Source of the DNA: Nymphaea colorata
Taxonomy: Eukaryota; Streptophyta; Magnoliopsida; Nymphaeales; Nymphaeaceae
DNA: 64,000 nt
Assembly: GCF_008831285.2 (NCBI RefSeq)
Contig: NC_045138.2
Coordinates: 2,396,143 to 2,460,142 of the forward strand
Reading direction: 5' to 3'
Part shown: positions 26,648 through 40,500 of the stretch, piece after piece
How positions within the stretch are numbered: the first letter of the stretch is position 1
Layout: the number at the start of each line of letters is the position of its first letter
The notes under the pieces: generated by a model
What the model was told of the DNA's origin: nothing
The model's database searches: none
What the model saw: the letters and a program-made list of their open reading frames with translations, nothing else
Position numbers and translations under genes: made by a program

Positions 26648-29600
26648 TCACGGCAATTTCGCAATCTCGACTAGAATTTTATGCAATGACAGTGGTTTGG
26701 AGAAGAAAGGACAATGATCGCTCCCTCTAATCTTGTATACCCTTTCTGGTACGTTCTGTTTCACCATGTTCTCTTGGCGAATGGGCGGGAGCAAGCGATC
26801 CTCGAGTGCCTGAATGAAGAACTGCCTAACGCTTCCATGATTTTCCTTGCTTAGTGTCAACCTTTCCATTATAGGTCCTAGAGGTATGGGTCGCATGGAA
26901 ACGGCAGCCAAAGCAATATCCTGAAGCATGGGAGAAAGAAGAGTTGTAAAAGCAGACTCACGAAGAGCTATCATCAGAATCTAACGCGTTCCTTGTGCTA
27001 TTGGAAGTGCATTATTCAGTGATGTCGTTTCCATTTAGTAAAGGAGTTTCGAGATCGTGTAAGCAAATATAGCAAATAAAGGAAAGAAAAATTTTTCAGA
27101 TTACATAAAAAGAAATAACCAACTGGTAAGGTGGTTTCCATGATGGTATAGTTTAATTTTACAGATTTCTGAACATACAAGCGTAAAAAAATATCATGGT
27201 ATTTTAATTTCTGAATCAAAGTTTAACTTAATGTGATAATCGGCTTAAAAATGTTAGCACTCTTCTTCTTGGTAACTTCTCTGCAGGTTGTTGATGGCTA
27301 GGAGCTCATTTCCTATCAGCTTACTCAGAAGCAATAGCTTGCCCTCTGTGCCCTAAGCAACATGTTGCCCCGTTTTAGCAACCACTTTCTGACAGAACCT
27401 AGGAGGAATTTATGCATAGATCCAGGCAGCTCACATCTAAGAATCTACTAGCGAATTCTTATGTTCTCAACGTGGACTAACCAGCTGGGAAAAGGGGGCC
27501 CCAAATGACATGAAAACGAGAAAATGCAAGAATTTTCCGGACTGGTGTCTCTTGTTCGAGTCGATCAGTCAGGCCTACTTCCTCAACTTTCAATTGAAAA
27601 GGCAAAAGCATCAGGGATTTTCTTATAAAGAGGACGAGTTTTTATTCCAATTGAGATGACGGTATTTTCTGGAAGAGATATAAGGTGGGCTATCAGAGGT
27701 TGACAACAGGAATTCTCAGAAGTACCAGACATGGTAAACATAGATCACATATCTCCATCATACCTTAGCAGGGCTCTGATTAAAGTACAAATCCTTGATT
27801 TGGTGTTTTTTCAGCTTGAGTCCTGTAGGCGGCATGCCTTTACCATTGCCATGAATCAATACCTGTGATTCTTGTGAAAAGATATCTGCGAAAGCAAGCT
27901 TGAAAATAAAAGGAATATCATTATGAAATACTACATAACATGTAACAGAGATCTGCAGGAACTTCAAAAATTTAGATTTATCTGGCTGGCTCTGACAAGA
28001 CAATGATCAAAATCAGCCGGATAATTAAGGACCGAGTACCAATACAAGTAGGCGACAATTTCAACTGATATGCAAATATAGACCATTTGAATATTTCACA
28101 TGCTCACCAGCCATCAGCAATATACATACCTCTTCAGCAAACACATCAAATGGCCTCTGGCCATTTGACACCATAGCGGCACTTAGAAAAACTGCTTTAG
28201 AAACCTTCTTCGGAAACAACTCGAGAGCATAAGATACGCAAGCTCCTGCGCAGCTGTGTCCAACCAGAATAACCTGCATAGGCACATCTTTATATACAAA
28301 ATACAGAAAAATAATCCACTGTTTCTCATAGTTTCAAGTTAAGAAATTTAAAAGCCTTGCAGCAAAATCTTTTTCACCTTTTCACTTTCGCGTAAGTTCG
28401 ACAGGTAGTCTATCAAGGGTTTCGCATACTCTGTCAATGACGTTATACTGCTTGTGTCAGTGTTGTCAATACCTGATCCAGTGAGATCCAGTGCAATGGG
28501 AAGAAATCCTGCTTCTTCCAGAAAAGCAATGGACTTGTACCAACACCAAGCTCCAAATCCTTCTCCATGAATTAGAACAAACTTCTTTGTTTCCATATTG
28601 TCAATAATGTCTGGCGTCTGCAGAAAGTATCAAGTTAGTGCATTTGTGATAAATATGGTCTACATTCAGCATGGTGCTAACATGGCAGTCCAGAGGGATT
28701 CCATCTAAAAAATGAATCTAAATTTTGGGCAGGAGAATATAAAAAAGTTTACTACTGTTAGACTTGTCTTCTGGCCAAATCAAAACACAGAACCTTCAGT
28801 AATTGTGATGCAAATTTTACTACTGTTAGATTGAGCCAACTCAAAATGCAGAATCTTCTTCCATAATTGTTTGGCGGAGCAACCTTCTAGTATGCAATGC
28901 ACAACGGTTAAGACTAAACTCTTTTCTTTGTGAAAGTAGATTGCTTACGGAAGTTGTCAGCAGAATAAATTCTGTAGTTTGGAATTAAAAGCTAAAATCC
29001 AATGCCTCTGTTTCCGAACAGGAATATCCACCCCTTTCTCTGAGATAACTAGTATTGCACATTTTTTCAGCAAATTCTGTCACAAAAACTACCTAAAACA
29101 CAATTCAGCTTGCAGTAAAGAAGTTACTATACACGAGCTGAAAAGACCATATCAAACCGATTGAGTGATGGTATGAACACATTTTCTTGACGATGCATTG
29201 TAAAAATAATGAACCGAAAAATACCATGTTTTTCTCCCTGAATTCCGTCTATGAAAAGTAATAAAAGCACGCAAAAGCAAAAGCAAAAGCACCATGATTT
29301 TCTCCCTGAATTCCATCTATAAATAACAAAAGAAAGCAAATTGGTAATCCTAATGAACAACCACCGATTCAAAATTTTACTATACCGAAAAAGAAATTTG
29401 GTAGTCTCAATCTACGACCACCAGTTCAAAATTTTAAAAACACCGAACAAGAAACATACGAAAGCTAGTAAGTCGTTTTTCCAATCACTGAAGCAAACCA
29501 AACCCATGGGAAAGATAAAAACAAGAAAACAGGGGAATTTAAATGGTTCAAAACTCTAACAAGAAGCAACTTCCAAGTGAGAATAATCCAATCACTAACG

Positions 29601-29935
29601 ACGCCAAGCACCAAAATTAGCAACACAACAGAACGGGTGAATGAGTGCGTAATGGAACTGACCAACTTCTCATGAGACAAAGACTCTGGCAGGTTCCTCC
29701 TCCTCGAACTGGTCACTCCAGGAAGGTTCTGCTTCCCATTGGCACCCGAGATCCTCCTTGACAAGGACCCATCAAACCTCTGAGAATGATGTTGCATGGC
29801 GATTGCTAATGCTTGCATGTGCAGAGCCTCCTCTTCGGTGCTCATCTTCCTATGAGACCTGACTACAGTTGTGCTCCTTGATCTAGCGATCTCCTTCCCT
29901 TCTTTCCGAGGCATGCAAGTCATCTCATTACCCAT
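26648..29935 (-). CDS. MES: Methylesterase-like alpha/beta hydrolase (MES11-15 type)
   Basis: Five exons: 29935-29663, 28617-28378, 28273-28130, 27898-27764, 26920-26648, giving 354 residues. Exon 4's acceptor (ttttcaag at 27899) was chosen because it keeps phase and fits family length; the nearby cgcag would not. Residues 1-91 are a basic, Ser/Arg-rich leader as in the MES11-15 subgroup, which is predicted to be plastid-targeted; it begins MGNEMTC, also compatible with myristoylation at Gly2 and acylation at Cys7. The hydrolase core starts at KKFVLIHGEGFGAWCWYKS. The triad is Ser178 (VGHSCAGAC), Asp305 (ALEDRLLP) and His333 (GSDHCPFF); the Asp-His spacing of 28 equals that of tobacco SABP2. 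Relatives demethylate methyl esters of salicylate, jasmonate or auxin. The substrate here is unknown. Confidence 0.9.
29222..29455. repeat. Two short tandem duplications in methylesterase intron 1
   Basis: A unit of about 69 bp holding ttctccctgaattcc occurs at about 29222 and 29291, with an (aaaagc)n spacer. A unit of about 58 bp holding ccgattcaaaattttac or ccagttcaaaattttaa follows at about 29343 and 29400. Probably neutral intronic repeats. Confidence 0.7.
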
Positions 29936-32900
29936 CTCTCTCTACAAGCAGTCTCTCAAGGGACGCCAAAATCGGACTCTTAAAATATGTGGAAACTATT
30001 GCCAACTACTACCAAACATGGTTTTGGTTGGGCTTTGACAATTGCCTGCGTATTGAGAATGAAAATGAAGGGGAAATTGCTGCTTTCTTTATGCTTCTAA
30101 ATTTAGATCACCACTTGTTCTGGTTCACATTACTACTTGGTTGCAAGCAAACCATGCGGCCTTTGTGGGCATGCGCACTAGAAGTTTAGAAACGTGCAGA
30201 GCGAGGGGACCTGAACTTTTTAGATCAGATTCACGAATCTCCTCATTGGGATGTCAACAAAAAGAAAATCTCAGCATAAAGTTAAAGAAAAAAAAAAGGT
30301 TCTTGTCAAGGGGATATCGAGAACAAATGATGCACTTGAGTTTTAATAATACAACAGACTATTTAAACAGAAACATTATGAAAAATACAAATGTCATGTC
30401 TATAGTATATAATTACCTAACGCGATATCTTAAGCAAAATTGGTTGTACTCTAGAAGAATATATCATCTTCTGAAAAGGAACTGCGATTGGGTAATATAC
30501 ACATTGCCTAATTTTTTAGGGTTTGAACTTTGAAGTAACAAATACAAAAGTTGAATGGCGTTTCTTGAACAGGACATTTCTCTCTCTCTACCAACCTTTC
30601 TGATCCCTTCATTTTCAAGATAATGGCACATTCCACCAACGTCGGAAATGGACAAGTGAACTGGTTAAATTTTTCAAAATGTGTGCTACACATGGGCTAC
30701 AAAGGTGCAATGTGATTTCCAAGATTATTTAATTGAAAATTCATGAACTTAGTTATGTGAATTGTGGGAAAACCTTGGGAAAAAGCGATCGCCTATTAGT
30801 AGCTGCTCTCATAAGCCATCAGCAGCATTTACCCACTTGATGAATATCCTAAACAGGGATCTCCACCCACATATTCTCATGTTTGGAGATTTTATATTTA
30901 GTTAGTTGAGCGGAGGTATATGAAACAAGAAACACGTAGTCAACTGGTTAAAAAAAAGGGTTTGAGCATGCTCTTGTTATTTCATGAAAATCTAAGCACC
31001 CTTTTGTAAATATGCAATTCAATATTTTTACATTTCATGGTTGCCAAATGAAACCTGAATTGAAGATTCAAAATAAGGAGTAGGGTGGTAGGCGTCTTTT
31101 ATACAATTTCACTATAATTATTTTTCAGTTGGGGTGAAAAATGGATTAGATCCGATATGAACAAGAACTCTTAAGTCTTAAATGTGAAGCAAACCTCAGT
31201 TTTTCTCTTGTATCAAAACTGGAAAACTGAACATGCTTTTTTTTTATTCCTTAAACAGTTAGACATGCTTTTGTAATTGAAAAAACTCTGCTAATGGAGA
31301 AAGAAGGGTCATGGGGAGTTTCATCTGGAGAGCATTGATCTAAGTATGTAATATAAAGAATTGAGACTTTTTCAATCAACAGTATGCGATTTCTCCTCAT
31401 CAAAGGCCAAAAGAAGAGTCAATCTGAGTAGTTAAACTGATTTACCTTGACTCCTAGGTGAAAGAAGGCAGTTGGCTGAGAGTCAGGTAGGGTTCACACT
31501 CAACTCACTGTGAAGGACGACAGATCAACCACTTTACATTGATCAGACTCATGGCAGGTTTGGCTGTGCATTTTAAGCAAGTTTTCAGAAATAAAGGAAA
31601 GTTACATGATAAGGTGCAGCAGGTAGCAGAAAGAACTTTGTGCCACAATCCACTAAGATTCAACTTCTTGTGGCGTCTATTTGTACAAGAACATCAACCA
31701 AACTAATTAACCTTTAATCGAATTGTCATTGTTATGCCTGCTACCTTTCACATATTATTTTCAAGGATTCATTTTGGGGTCTACAGTTTGCCTACAATTC
31801 CAAGAAGAAGGCTACTTGTTATAGGTTAAGGGCTACACTTTTCATGAAGACCAACAAATAAGGGCCTGAAATAAACAAAAAAAAACTTGTTAAAATGTAA
31901 TGGAAGAAAAAATTGCAGCTGATTTTTCATGTTTATCAGGTCAAGGGAAATTTCCTTTAGGCCCGCCAATGTTATTGAAAAGTAGACCAAAAATAGAATT
32001 TTATCTTGTTTTTAATATGAAATTACAATATGGGACACGTTATCTGTCCTTTTAGCTGTGTTCTCAGTGATTCAATGCACTCGGGTTTTCCATTCTATTC
32101 ATCAGAATTCTTCAAATGAACATGGCACTTTGATTTTAGGTTCTCAAGAAGAAAAACTGATGTCAGAAGTCAAATATTCACGAGTTGTCGAGCGTTTGGT
32201 TATCAAAAACCTTGTTCTTTGTGTGGTTTTCATGCCCTGTTCTATTTAATATTAGCAAATCAATCTAACAGGAACCTTCTGCACATGAAAGAAGTCTCAC
32301 GATTTTGTTTGCTTTCATGAGCTGGTTGGTGCTGCAGGCCAACCCCCAGCTTGGCTACAGGAAAATCATAAAAGATGCTGTGTTTTGTGTGTGTGTTTTT
32401 AACATATGTTCAAAGACAAGCAATCTTCAAGCTTCGTAGTTGTTTAGTGCGTAGCGTTGACAGGAAATAAAGAAAACTACTGTTTGAAACTCTCTTTTCT
32501 ATTGCAGCTTTCTTTGGTAGTACGTTTCTCTGACCAGTACGCGTTGTGCATTAGAACTCTACCATAGCCATATTGTTTCTTCCTGAAGATGAGCACATGC
32601 CAGTCTGGGGCTACTAAATAGAAAAGGACCCTTTTTCCTTTATAGCCGCAGTTTTCACATCTCATTGGGACATGTTTCCCTTTTCTGAGAAAGATCTACC
32701 ATTTTTTCCGACGACAGAAAAATTACAGTTGAAGTGGAAGATGGGATTGCGGTGGCGTTTTCAACAGGGTAAAACTGTTAAGATGAAGGAGACCGAACCG
32801 CGGAAAGCTTCACTAAGCAGGCGCAAATGTAACTTTGCCGGAACATAGCGTACTGAAGTTTGAAGCCGAGATCTCCTCTTCTGTTGTGCCACCCTTTTCA

Positions 32901-34285
32901 ATTGAGCCCTGCAGTTTCTCTAGACAATTGAACCAGTGGAGCTAAAGAGCTGGAAGATAAAACTGTTAAAAAGTCCCATGTTTTAAAAAAGCTGCTTTAC
33001 AAAAGGTAGAACTAATTAGTATTAGTCTTGGAGGGGGTCATCAAGAAGGTTGTCTTAATGGCTGGCTTGGGTAGGGGCTGACAGGTCGCCAGTGTATATT
33101 TGGAGTCTAGGGGCGTCAACATCCAGTACTCCAAAAAAAACGAAGAGCGACACCTTGAAACACCAAAAGCATACCATACACTCTAGTGAAACAAGAAGTT
33201 GGGTGAAAACTTCGGCTCTGAGCCAGACAGGTGGTCTCCCTCACTTGCTCGGATTAACCTTCCAAGGAAAAAGTAAAATTTAAGGAACTAGCATTGATGG
33301 GAAGTGGGTAAACATAGAACTCATCTGGGAAACGTTGATACGGGGTGCTCGAGATGAAAAATAACTCTCTACCTCCGGAAACGCAGGGTGTGTAAAGTGC
33401 GTCTGTTGGAAAAACCTGGTTGTTTTCATTTTTCATTTTCCTCGAGTCCATTTTCTCTGCAGTTATTTGTTGCGTCTTCAGCAGTGGATTGCATGATTAA
33501 TCTTTATCACCTAGACATTTTTCACTCACAATTGGTTGTACGCAAATGATGCTTAGGAAAAGGCAGTATTGCGATGCTTAGTAGACAGGCAGGAGGGGTA
33601 GACAAAGTGATCGGTAGTGCACAATCCTTGCTATTTAAAATTTTAAAACTCAATGGAGATGTGGCAAGTGCTGGAGAGCGGCGGAGGAGATCTGATAGCC
33701 TGATGCCTTAAGAAGTTGGTCTAAGAAAAGAGTGGGAAGGTGACCTTAGCTCAGGTGGCTGGGATTGGACGCACCGCAAGGGCATCCATGCTAGTTTATC
33801 AGAAGTTAGATAGCTGCGGAATTGGTTCAACAAGATGGAGACTTCAGCTGGAGCTACAGACTGTTGCGGGGAGTGGGCAAGAGTTGCAGGGGCAGATATA
33901 GACGATGCAGATCTTTCATTTGATTGCCTCTAATATGATCTCGAAGCAACATTAGAATACAACCTGTTAAATGCATCTATCACATGCATGAACAAGTGCA
34001 TTCAATAAATTCAACTTTTAAAGTGACACATTCCGGTCCAATCCATCAGGTGCTTTCTGTGAAATTCCAAGAGTTTGACAAAAAATTGACAAAGATGAGA
34101 CCATTTCTGTGGCTGAAAAGACTATATAATTTATCTAGGTTGGAAGTTGAAAGACATTACTTGAGGTAAGCAAAAGATGGAGGGCAAAAATAACAAAAGG
34201 AAAATAAATCAAGTTTGTATATACATAACAAAATCAACACCTCAAGTATGCTACACTTATCATCATGCGAGTGGGACAGACGATG
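29936..34285. other. Intergenic DNA, no gene recognised
   Basis: 4.3 kb between two minus-strand genes. The left edge should hold the promoter of the methylesterase. Several frames of 60-130 codons exist but have no recognisable domain or codon structure. The stretch at about 33120-33250 shares scattered motifs with 53180-53350 (gagcgac, gaaagcatgcc/aaagcatacc, gttgggt, ggctttgg/ttcggctc), so a faint dispersed repeat may be present. Confidence 0.5.
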
Positions 34286-34586
34286 TCAGTCACGGAGACC
34301 GAGTTCAAGCTCAAGCTCATCGTCCTCTTCAAATAATCTCAAAAGACGGGCATGCTGCTCCTCTCTCTTCTTCTTCTGCCATCTCTTGAAGAGGAACACA
34401 CAGAATGCCACAATTGCTACCACCGCAGAGCATATAAGCAAGACCTTGACACCAACGCCACCACCAGAAGCACCATGACCCTTTGATTTTATTTCATTGT
34501 TGGCAGTCGACGGTTCACCAGCCAGCCCTGAGCACAAAGCAAACATCAGCTCAGAAACAAATCTTGTACTGAACAGAGGATACAGA

Positions 34587-34617
<31 letters not shown>

Positions 34618-37575
34618 TGTACACACACTTTACAAACCTTTAGGATGTTTTTTTTTTTTGTCATTTCTGTGACATGCTAAAGAAACACACTTCTTTTCTA
34701 ATTGTCAGCTTTTATCTTTTGAGATTAAAAACACATCCTAGAGTTACCTTGAAAAGGTTCCACAGTACAGAAATAACAGAATTGTGAAGAACACACTAAT
34801 TCCAAAACAGATTGCATTATTAATAGGCATGTTAACAAAAGTTGCATAAAAAATTACTAGGATCTAGCCAGCTCTAAGGTTCGGACATCCTTCCAACCAC
34901 TTAGAGCATATAAATGACAAACCACATTTTACAATAGACGAAGAATCGCTCAGTCGAACTCAAAGTTTAAACTACTAGCAAACTTAAGACAAGGCAATTG
35001 GCAAGGGCTATAAAGACACCAAGTGACTCTGTGGGCTCTTAGAAGTTAGAACAACCTGTATTCCATCAAATACTTCATAAGAGCATGGGGTGGTGAAGAG
35101 ACTAGTCAGTTGAACAACCAAGGAAGTTTTACAAAGAAGGCAAATGAGCCCACAGTCATATCGCTTGCATTTCACATATTTAAATTTCTGCAACAAGGCA
35201 TGACATACTGCCATCTCATAGAAGATTCCCACCTATTTTAATGTGTACTTCTAGATGTCCACATTGGTATATCTTTGGCATTTTTTTTTTTTTGTATACA
35301 CTTTGTAGTTTATCTTTTTCATGTGAACGTGCTTTGATATGTTTATGCCCTCAAGGGAAATGCTTGGTATCCTTGTGGGTTCTGAACCACTTAGTTGGAA
35401 GTTGGCAAACATATCCAACTGTTGATAAAACTAACAGTACAAATGTGGTCGGCAGGTCTGAAACCGAAGAATCAACAGGAAGATCATCGTGCTTGTGTCC
35501 GATCAAATTTTATAAGACAAAAGGTTCAGACTGATGTTACTGAACCTTTATAGGTTCACAATTAGGAAGAGCTGACCTTTTTGTTGAATCCTACATCTTT
35601 CGGACCTTGAGATGATAATTACAAAGTCCGCTTTACAGGAAAAACTCCAAAATGTGGGAGACGAGAGGGTTATAGATCCATCGTCCATCCTAAGGAAAAC
35701 ACTTGCTATATTGACCAAACTGGTCACCAATTTTTGCACTAGATAAATGTTTTCTTATAGTTGTCAAAGCTCTTACAAAACAAGATATTTATACTAAAGA
35801 TCAGCAAGGTAGAGAGTACTAAATGTATATATCTAGCACTATTGGTTTCAAAATACAGACAATCCAAGGGTGCTATTCGCACATGATTTAACTATTAACT
35901 GTAGAAGTTATGCATAGAAATGCAACATTTTCAGATAATAAGAACGCCAGGCCTGTTTTTGCTGGCATGTTATTCATTTATTTCCTGTATCATCCATAAA
36001 TATGTTCATAAACACAAACATCAACGTCTTTTTTCCCTAAAAGAAAGAAGCCATTGTGTTTGGTTCAAAAGAAACAAGTGGCCTTCTGTGCAACTGCCTA
36101 GGCCAAAAATATTTAAATAAATAAATAAGAAGGGTTTCTATTTATATGACATTTAATTCTGAATCATCAACATAGCTTGGATATCGCATTCCTGATCTAG
36201 GAAGCCAATTCAGAAGTAAAGCCATAAAAGATATTGACCTTACGACCTACAAAGAAGACCAGAAAAAACAAAAAAAAAACAAAATGGAATTATAGCCACA
36301 AATATCACAATGTATGAGTCAAGTTTTGTCTCTACAAACAGCCTTCGGTTGAAATTGAACAATATATCACAGCATAACTACATTGCGATTAAAATTGCCA
36401 TGAGAATGCACGCAAATTACTAAAAGTATCAAACAATATATCACAGAATAACTACATTTCGATTAAAACTGGCAGAAGAATGCACACAAATTAATAAAAG
36501 TATCAGCCACGCAATAACATTAAATGTTGCCATTGCATCGAAATTTGGAGACATATTTGTCCCCTTAAAGAGCAATACAATAAGATTGGCTGTGCTCTGA
36601 CAACTTTACTGAAGACACATTTCATCTTTGAGTGGGTGATGGAAGAAAATTGACACACAAATTACCTCTCTCGCATTCTAGAAAACCTCAGATTAGATGT
36701 TTGCCTCATAGGGCTCCTAACTCAATTCCTACAAGGAACAGGACCAGTTTCCTCATCCAAAAACCAACCTTCTACTTCCTTTCCATTTTGCTGCCATGAG
36801 TAGCTAGCACTAATTCAGTCAAATGATGGTAAGTTTCCTCGTTGGCATTGAGAAGGAAGCACACAAGTTGAATCTTATCGTTGGAACAAATCAACAACTA
36901 AAAGAAAAGTCTGACAACCAAAATTTCGCCAATTAACTCAGCAAATTAGATCCACGAAAGCCCCGGTCTACCTCAAACCACGCAACATAGACATTTTTCT
37001 CATTCATTATATGCTGAAACGGAAAATCCTCCCCAACCCAGAAAGCTACAACCGTGACAAATGTAGCAAACCAATAGCCAAAGAACAAATTCACTCCACA
37101 ACAGTGGAGATGAGGGCCACAAAGGAAGGGCAAAATTCATATAATAAAAGGGAAAACCAATTACGCAGCCAATTCAACGCCCTAAATTCGATTGAGCCAC
37201 AATTCTACGTGCATGATCCATCACCGAGACGAACTCCGACCATTAAGAATCACAACACGACTAGGTTGCGCAAATCACGAACTCAAGACTCGAACCACCC
37301 CGTCGAGATCTAGCGAACAACTGACTCAAAACAAACGGAAACTACGGAAGGATTTGATGCCAAAATCAAAGAAGGGGAAAGGATGAAACACGTAGTCGAT
37401 CTCATACAGATCCGAGTTGAACAAATCTACCGAAGCTAATTGTAGGACATCGAAAAAATTTAACCAGAAATTCGAGAAAGAGGGGAAATTTACCTCCTAG
37501 AAATTGCAGGAAGAGCACCGAGGTGAAGAAAACCAAGAATCTCGACGGCGGCAGCCTCGATCTTCGAGTCATCAT
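34286..37575 (-). CDS. Small type I membrane protein, unknown function
   Basis: Two exons, 37575-37494 and 34527-34286, joined in phase across a 2.97-kb GT-AG intron; 107 residues. Two adjacent ATGs open the frame and the first was taken. Residues 1-28 form a signal peptide (basic MMTRRSRLPPSR, then FLVFFTSVLFLQFLG). A short glycine-rich lumenal or extracellular part follows (about 29-54), then one membrane helix (about 56-74, VLLICSAVVAIVAFCVFLF). The cytosolic tail begins KRWQKKKREEQ and ends with the acidic, leucine-patterned FEEDDELELELGLRD. I do not recognise a named family, although the tail's conserved look suggests a real plant gene. The coherent splice phases and domain order make it very likely to be coding. 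LELEL fits the LxLxL (EAR-like) pattern, which may be coincidental. Confidence 0.75.
34593..34613. repeat. (TA)n microsatellite
   Basis: About ten TA units within the intron of the small membrane-protein gene, just upstream of exon 2 in its direction. Confidence 0.9.
36358..36504. repeat. 74-bp tandem duplication in the membrane-protein gene intron
   Basis: Two adjacent copies (36358-36430 and about 36432-36504) share aacaatatatcacag, ataactacatt, cgattaaaa and aaaagtatc, differing at about seven positions. Confidence 0.8.
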
Positions 37576-40500
37576 CTCTTCTGCCGATGACGAGAGAAGA
37601 AGGGGGGTGGGGGGAAATCGCAGGGAAAACAGAAAAGAAAGAAAGTTAAGAAACCGAACGAAAATGACAGCACAAAAGAAAAACAGGGAATTAAGAGTAG
37701 GAAATAGAAATTCTCTCTCCTCCTTTTTTTCGTCAGCGTAAAGACTCGATCAAACACGAAGCTGAGACGTCACACTTTTTTTTTCTTAATTTTTAGAAAA
37801 ACAAGAACCTAAATATGTTTGGGTTTTGGATTTAAATTTGGATCCAAATCTTATTCTCTATCAAAACACGAAATGATGGTTTTGGATCCACCGTATCAAG
37901 TCTAACCAAGTGAATGGTAGAATAACCTCAACTGGATCTTGCATTATTCAATTATTCAGTTTTATTATATTAACTAAAGTCAAATATATATCAGTAAATT
38001 TACATAAAATGAGAAATTTGATATAGATTTTTTATTATTTACTTTACTATTACACGGACAACATATTGTTCATAAATACAAATAGTAAATTTTAAAGTTT
38101 TGGAGCTCTTGGATCTTTTAATATTATGAAATCTAATGACGAAGTTCTGGAGCTTAAACGATTCATCGGGTCATGATCCATGAAAGACTCCGAACCGTTA
38201 ATCCATCTCGATTTGCAAAGAAAATCCAAGCTTGATCCAAATCAGAAATTTAAATTGAAAAAATTGGTTTAAATGGAAAAATTATTTATATATATTAAGA
38301 GCACCAGATATATTTTTATATCAAAAAATATTTGAAAATGGTTTTCCCATAAACTTCTGGTCAGCTTTGGCATGCAGGTTCTCGCTCTCTCACTTTTTAT
38401 TTAATACTTTTTTTTTTAAAATTATATCTCAGATAAGATACAAGAAAATAGTAACAATAATATTTAAGTTTGAGTTAGTATGATAAAGGAACAAAAATAT
38501 TCTTGATGAGGACAAATTTCAAGTTCAACTATATTCAATAATATTAATTCATGATTAATTATGTAAAAAAATAACTTAATTTTTTAACATATTTTAAAAT
38601 CAAATTTTAATTATTCTTATAAGTTACATTTTTTGTACAAAAAATATCAAACAAGCCAAACATATCGTTTATTATCGCATTTCACATACAACGATATTAT
38701 AAAATAATACCTAATGTTAAGCCAAAATGGATATGGATTTGATTTATTATAACTCGGCAGATGCTCGAATTCAATTCGGTCAGTAAGAAATATTCTCCAG
38801 CTGCCGCCATCTTCGATTCTCGTCCAATCATTCCACCAAATTTGACCTTTCTCTTTTTTCTCAATCAGTGCTCCACCTTTTGCTGGTATTTAAAAAAGCC
38901 CCTTGAAGTTATTATCAGTGTCCCAAAAAAAAAAAAAAAAAAACTCTTTGCAAGCGGAATCAGCGGGAGGCTGCAGGCTGCTGATTCAATAAATCGCTTA
39001 AGGATATTGCTTTTTAATAAAGCAAACTAGAAAATTGAATTAAAAATAAAATGATTTTCAATCCACCATATAATAAAACTAATTTGCCATTCCAAAAACA
39101 GATGGGTGATTGATATAATATAATATGACATATGTATGTATATATATGAGATTATTTAGACCACTCATTTCAATGAAATTAAATAGTAAAAATTAAGTGG
39201 CAAATATATATAATTTGAGGATTTTTAGTTATAGATTGGACAAATAAATTTTCAAGCCTTTCACAACACACTGAAAATTTTATATATATATATATATATA
39301 TATATTTATTTATTGGTGAAAGCTTTATAAAGCCGATACCAATATTTGCAGCAAAGTTTATCAAACTAACAAGTACAAGGGAGGGAAGGGGGAACCATTT
39401 GTTATAATAAGCCAGCTTTGGCAGCTTTTTGAAATATGGCTTAAAAGTTGGGCAAAATTTCGAAGGAACAAAAAGTGGAAAGAGAAATGCAAATGGTATC
39501 GCGCCTTTCTTTTTTTTTTTTTTTTTTTTTCTACATTTTTCAAATTGAAGACGCTTTTAAGTTGGATTTGTCGCAAAGACTTACCACTTTGCTGTTTACG
39601 GGTCCATGAAACGTGCATACTTACCACTCGGCCTGATTTTTTATTTTAATATTATTTTTATTGACATATTATATATAATTATATATGTATATATTTATTA
39701 AAATTAATTATATTTATATATTGTTTTTATATTAAAAATATATATATATTTTTTAATTTTAAAAATTATAATTTAAGAATCGGTTTGACTTACCACCCAA
39801 AGAAAGCCCAACACTCACCCAACCCATCACAAACTATAGTTTCAAAATTTTAACAAGGACTGAAATAAAAATTTTAAATTATATATGCATATATATATTA
39901 AATTAAAATTTTTTAAATTTACAAATAAATTTTTAAAGTTTAGAAAATTTGAGTAGGGGCCAAGGCCCCTTACATCGTACCAAGAGAAGCCCCCTTCCTC
40001 TGTCAGAGAGAGTCACATCAACTATTGATAATTAACATAAAATTACATCATATTAAGAGAGATTCTACACCACATTAACTACTTAATTAACAAAAGCTAC
40101 ATACCAATCCTGCTTAGTTTTTCTACTTCACAAAATTAAACATGAAACCAACACAACATCATCGGTGGAGTGCAATGCCGTGAGCCGTTCGATTGTGCTT
40201 GATTGAACGGCCCCGGCCCATATTAAACACAGGGACGAATGGGCGGAAGACACACAAAACCTTGCAATTTTCTCCAGCCCACTTTCTCCCCTCTACTGCA
40301 CCCCACTTGAGCTCTTCCCCCCCTTTTACCCGTCACTTCTTGCTCTTACCTATCGCCATGCATCCTTGTCAAGGGTGAAACCAACAATTTTTCATGAGAC
40401 GAGCCGAATTAAAGCTTTTAAATCTTTACTAGAGCTGAAATATTATTTTTTAAAATATTTATATAAAACAAGTGAATTTTTTAAAAATTTATATGTTAAT

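Noticed and set aside
28130-29663. Exon 3 of the methylesterase extended to the donor at gctg/gtgagc, with exon 4 starting at the cgcag acceptor
   Set aside because: This also keeps phase, but gives an insertion of about seven residues (VCILLMA) not expected in the family; the gaagag/gtatgt donor with the ttttcaag acceptor fits family length better.
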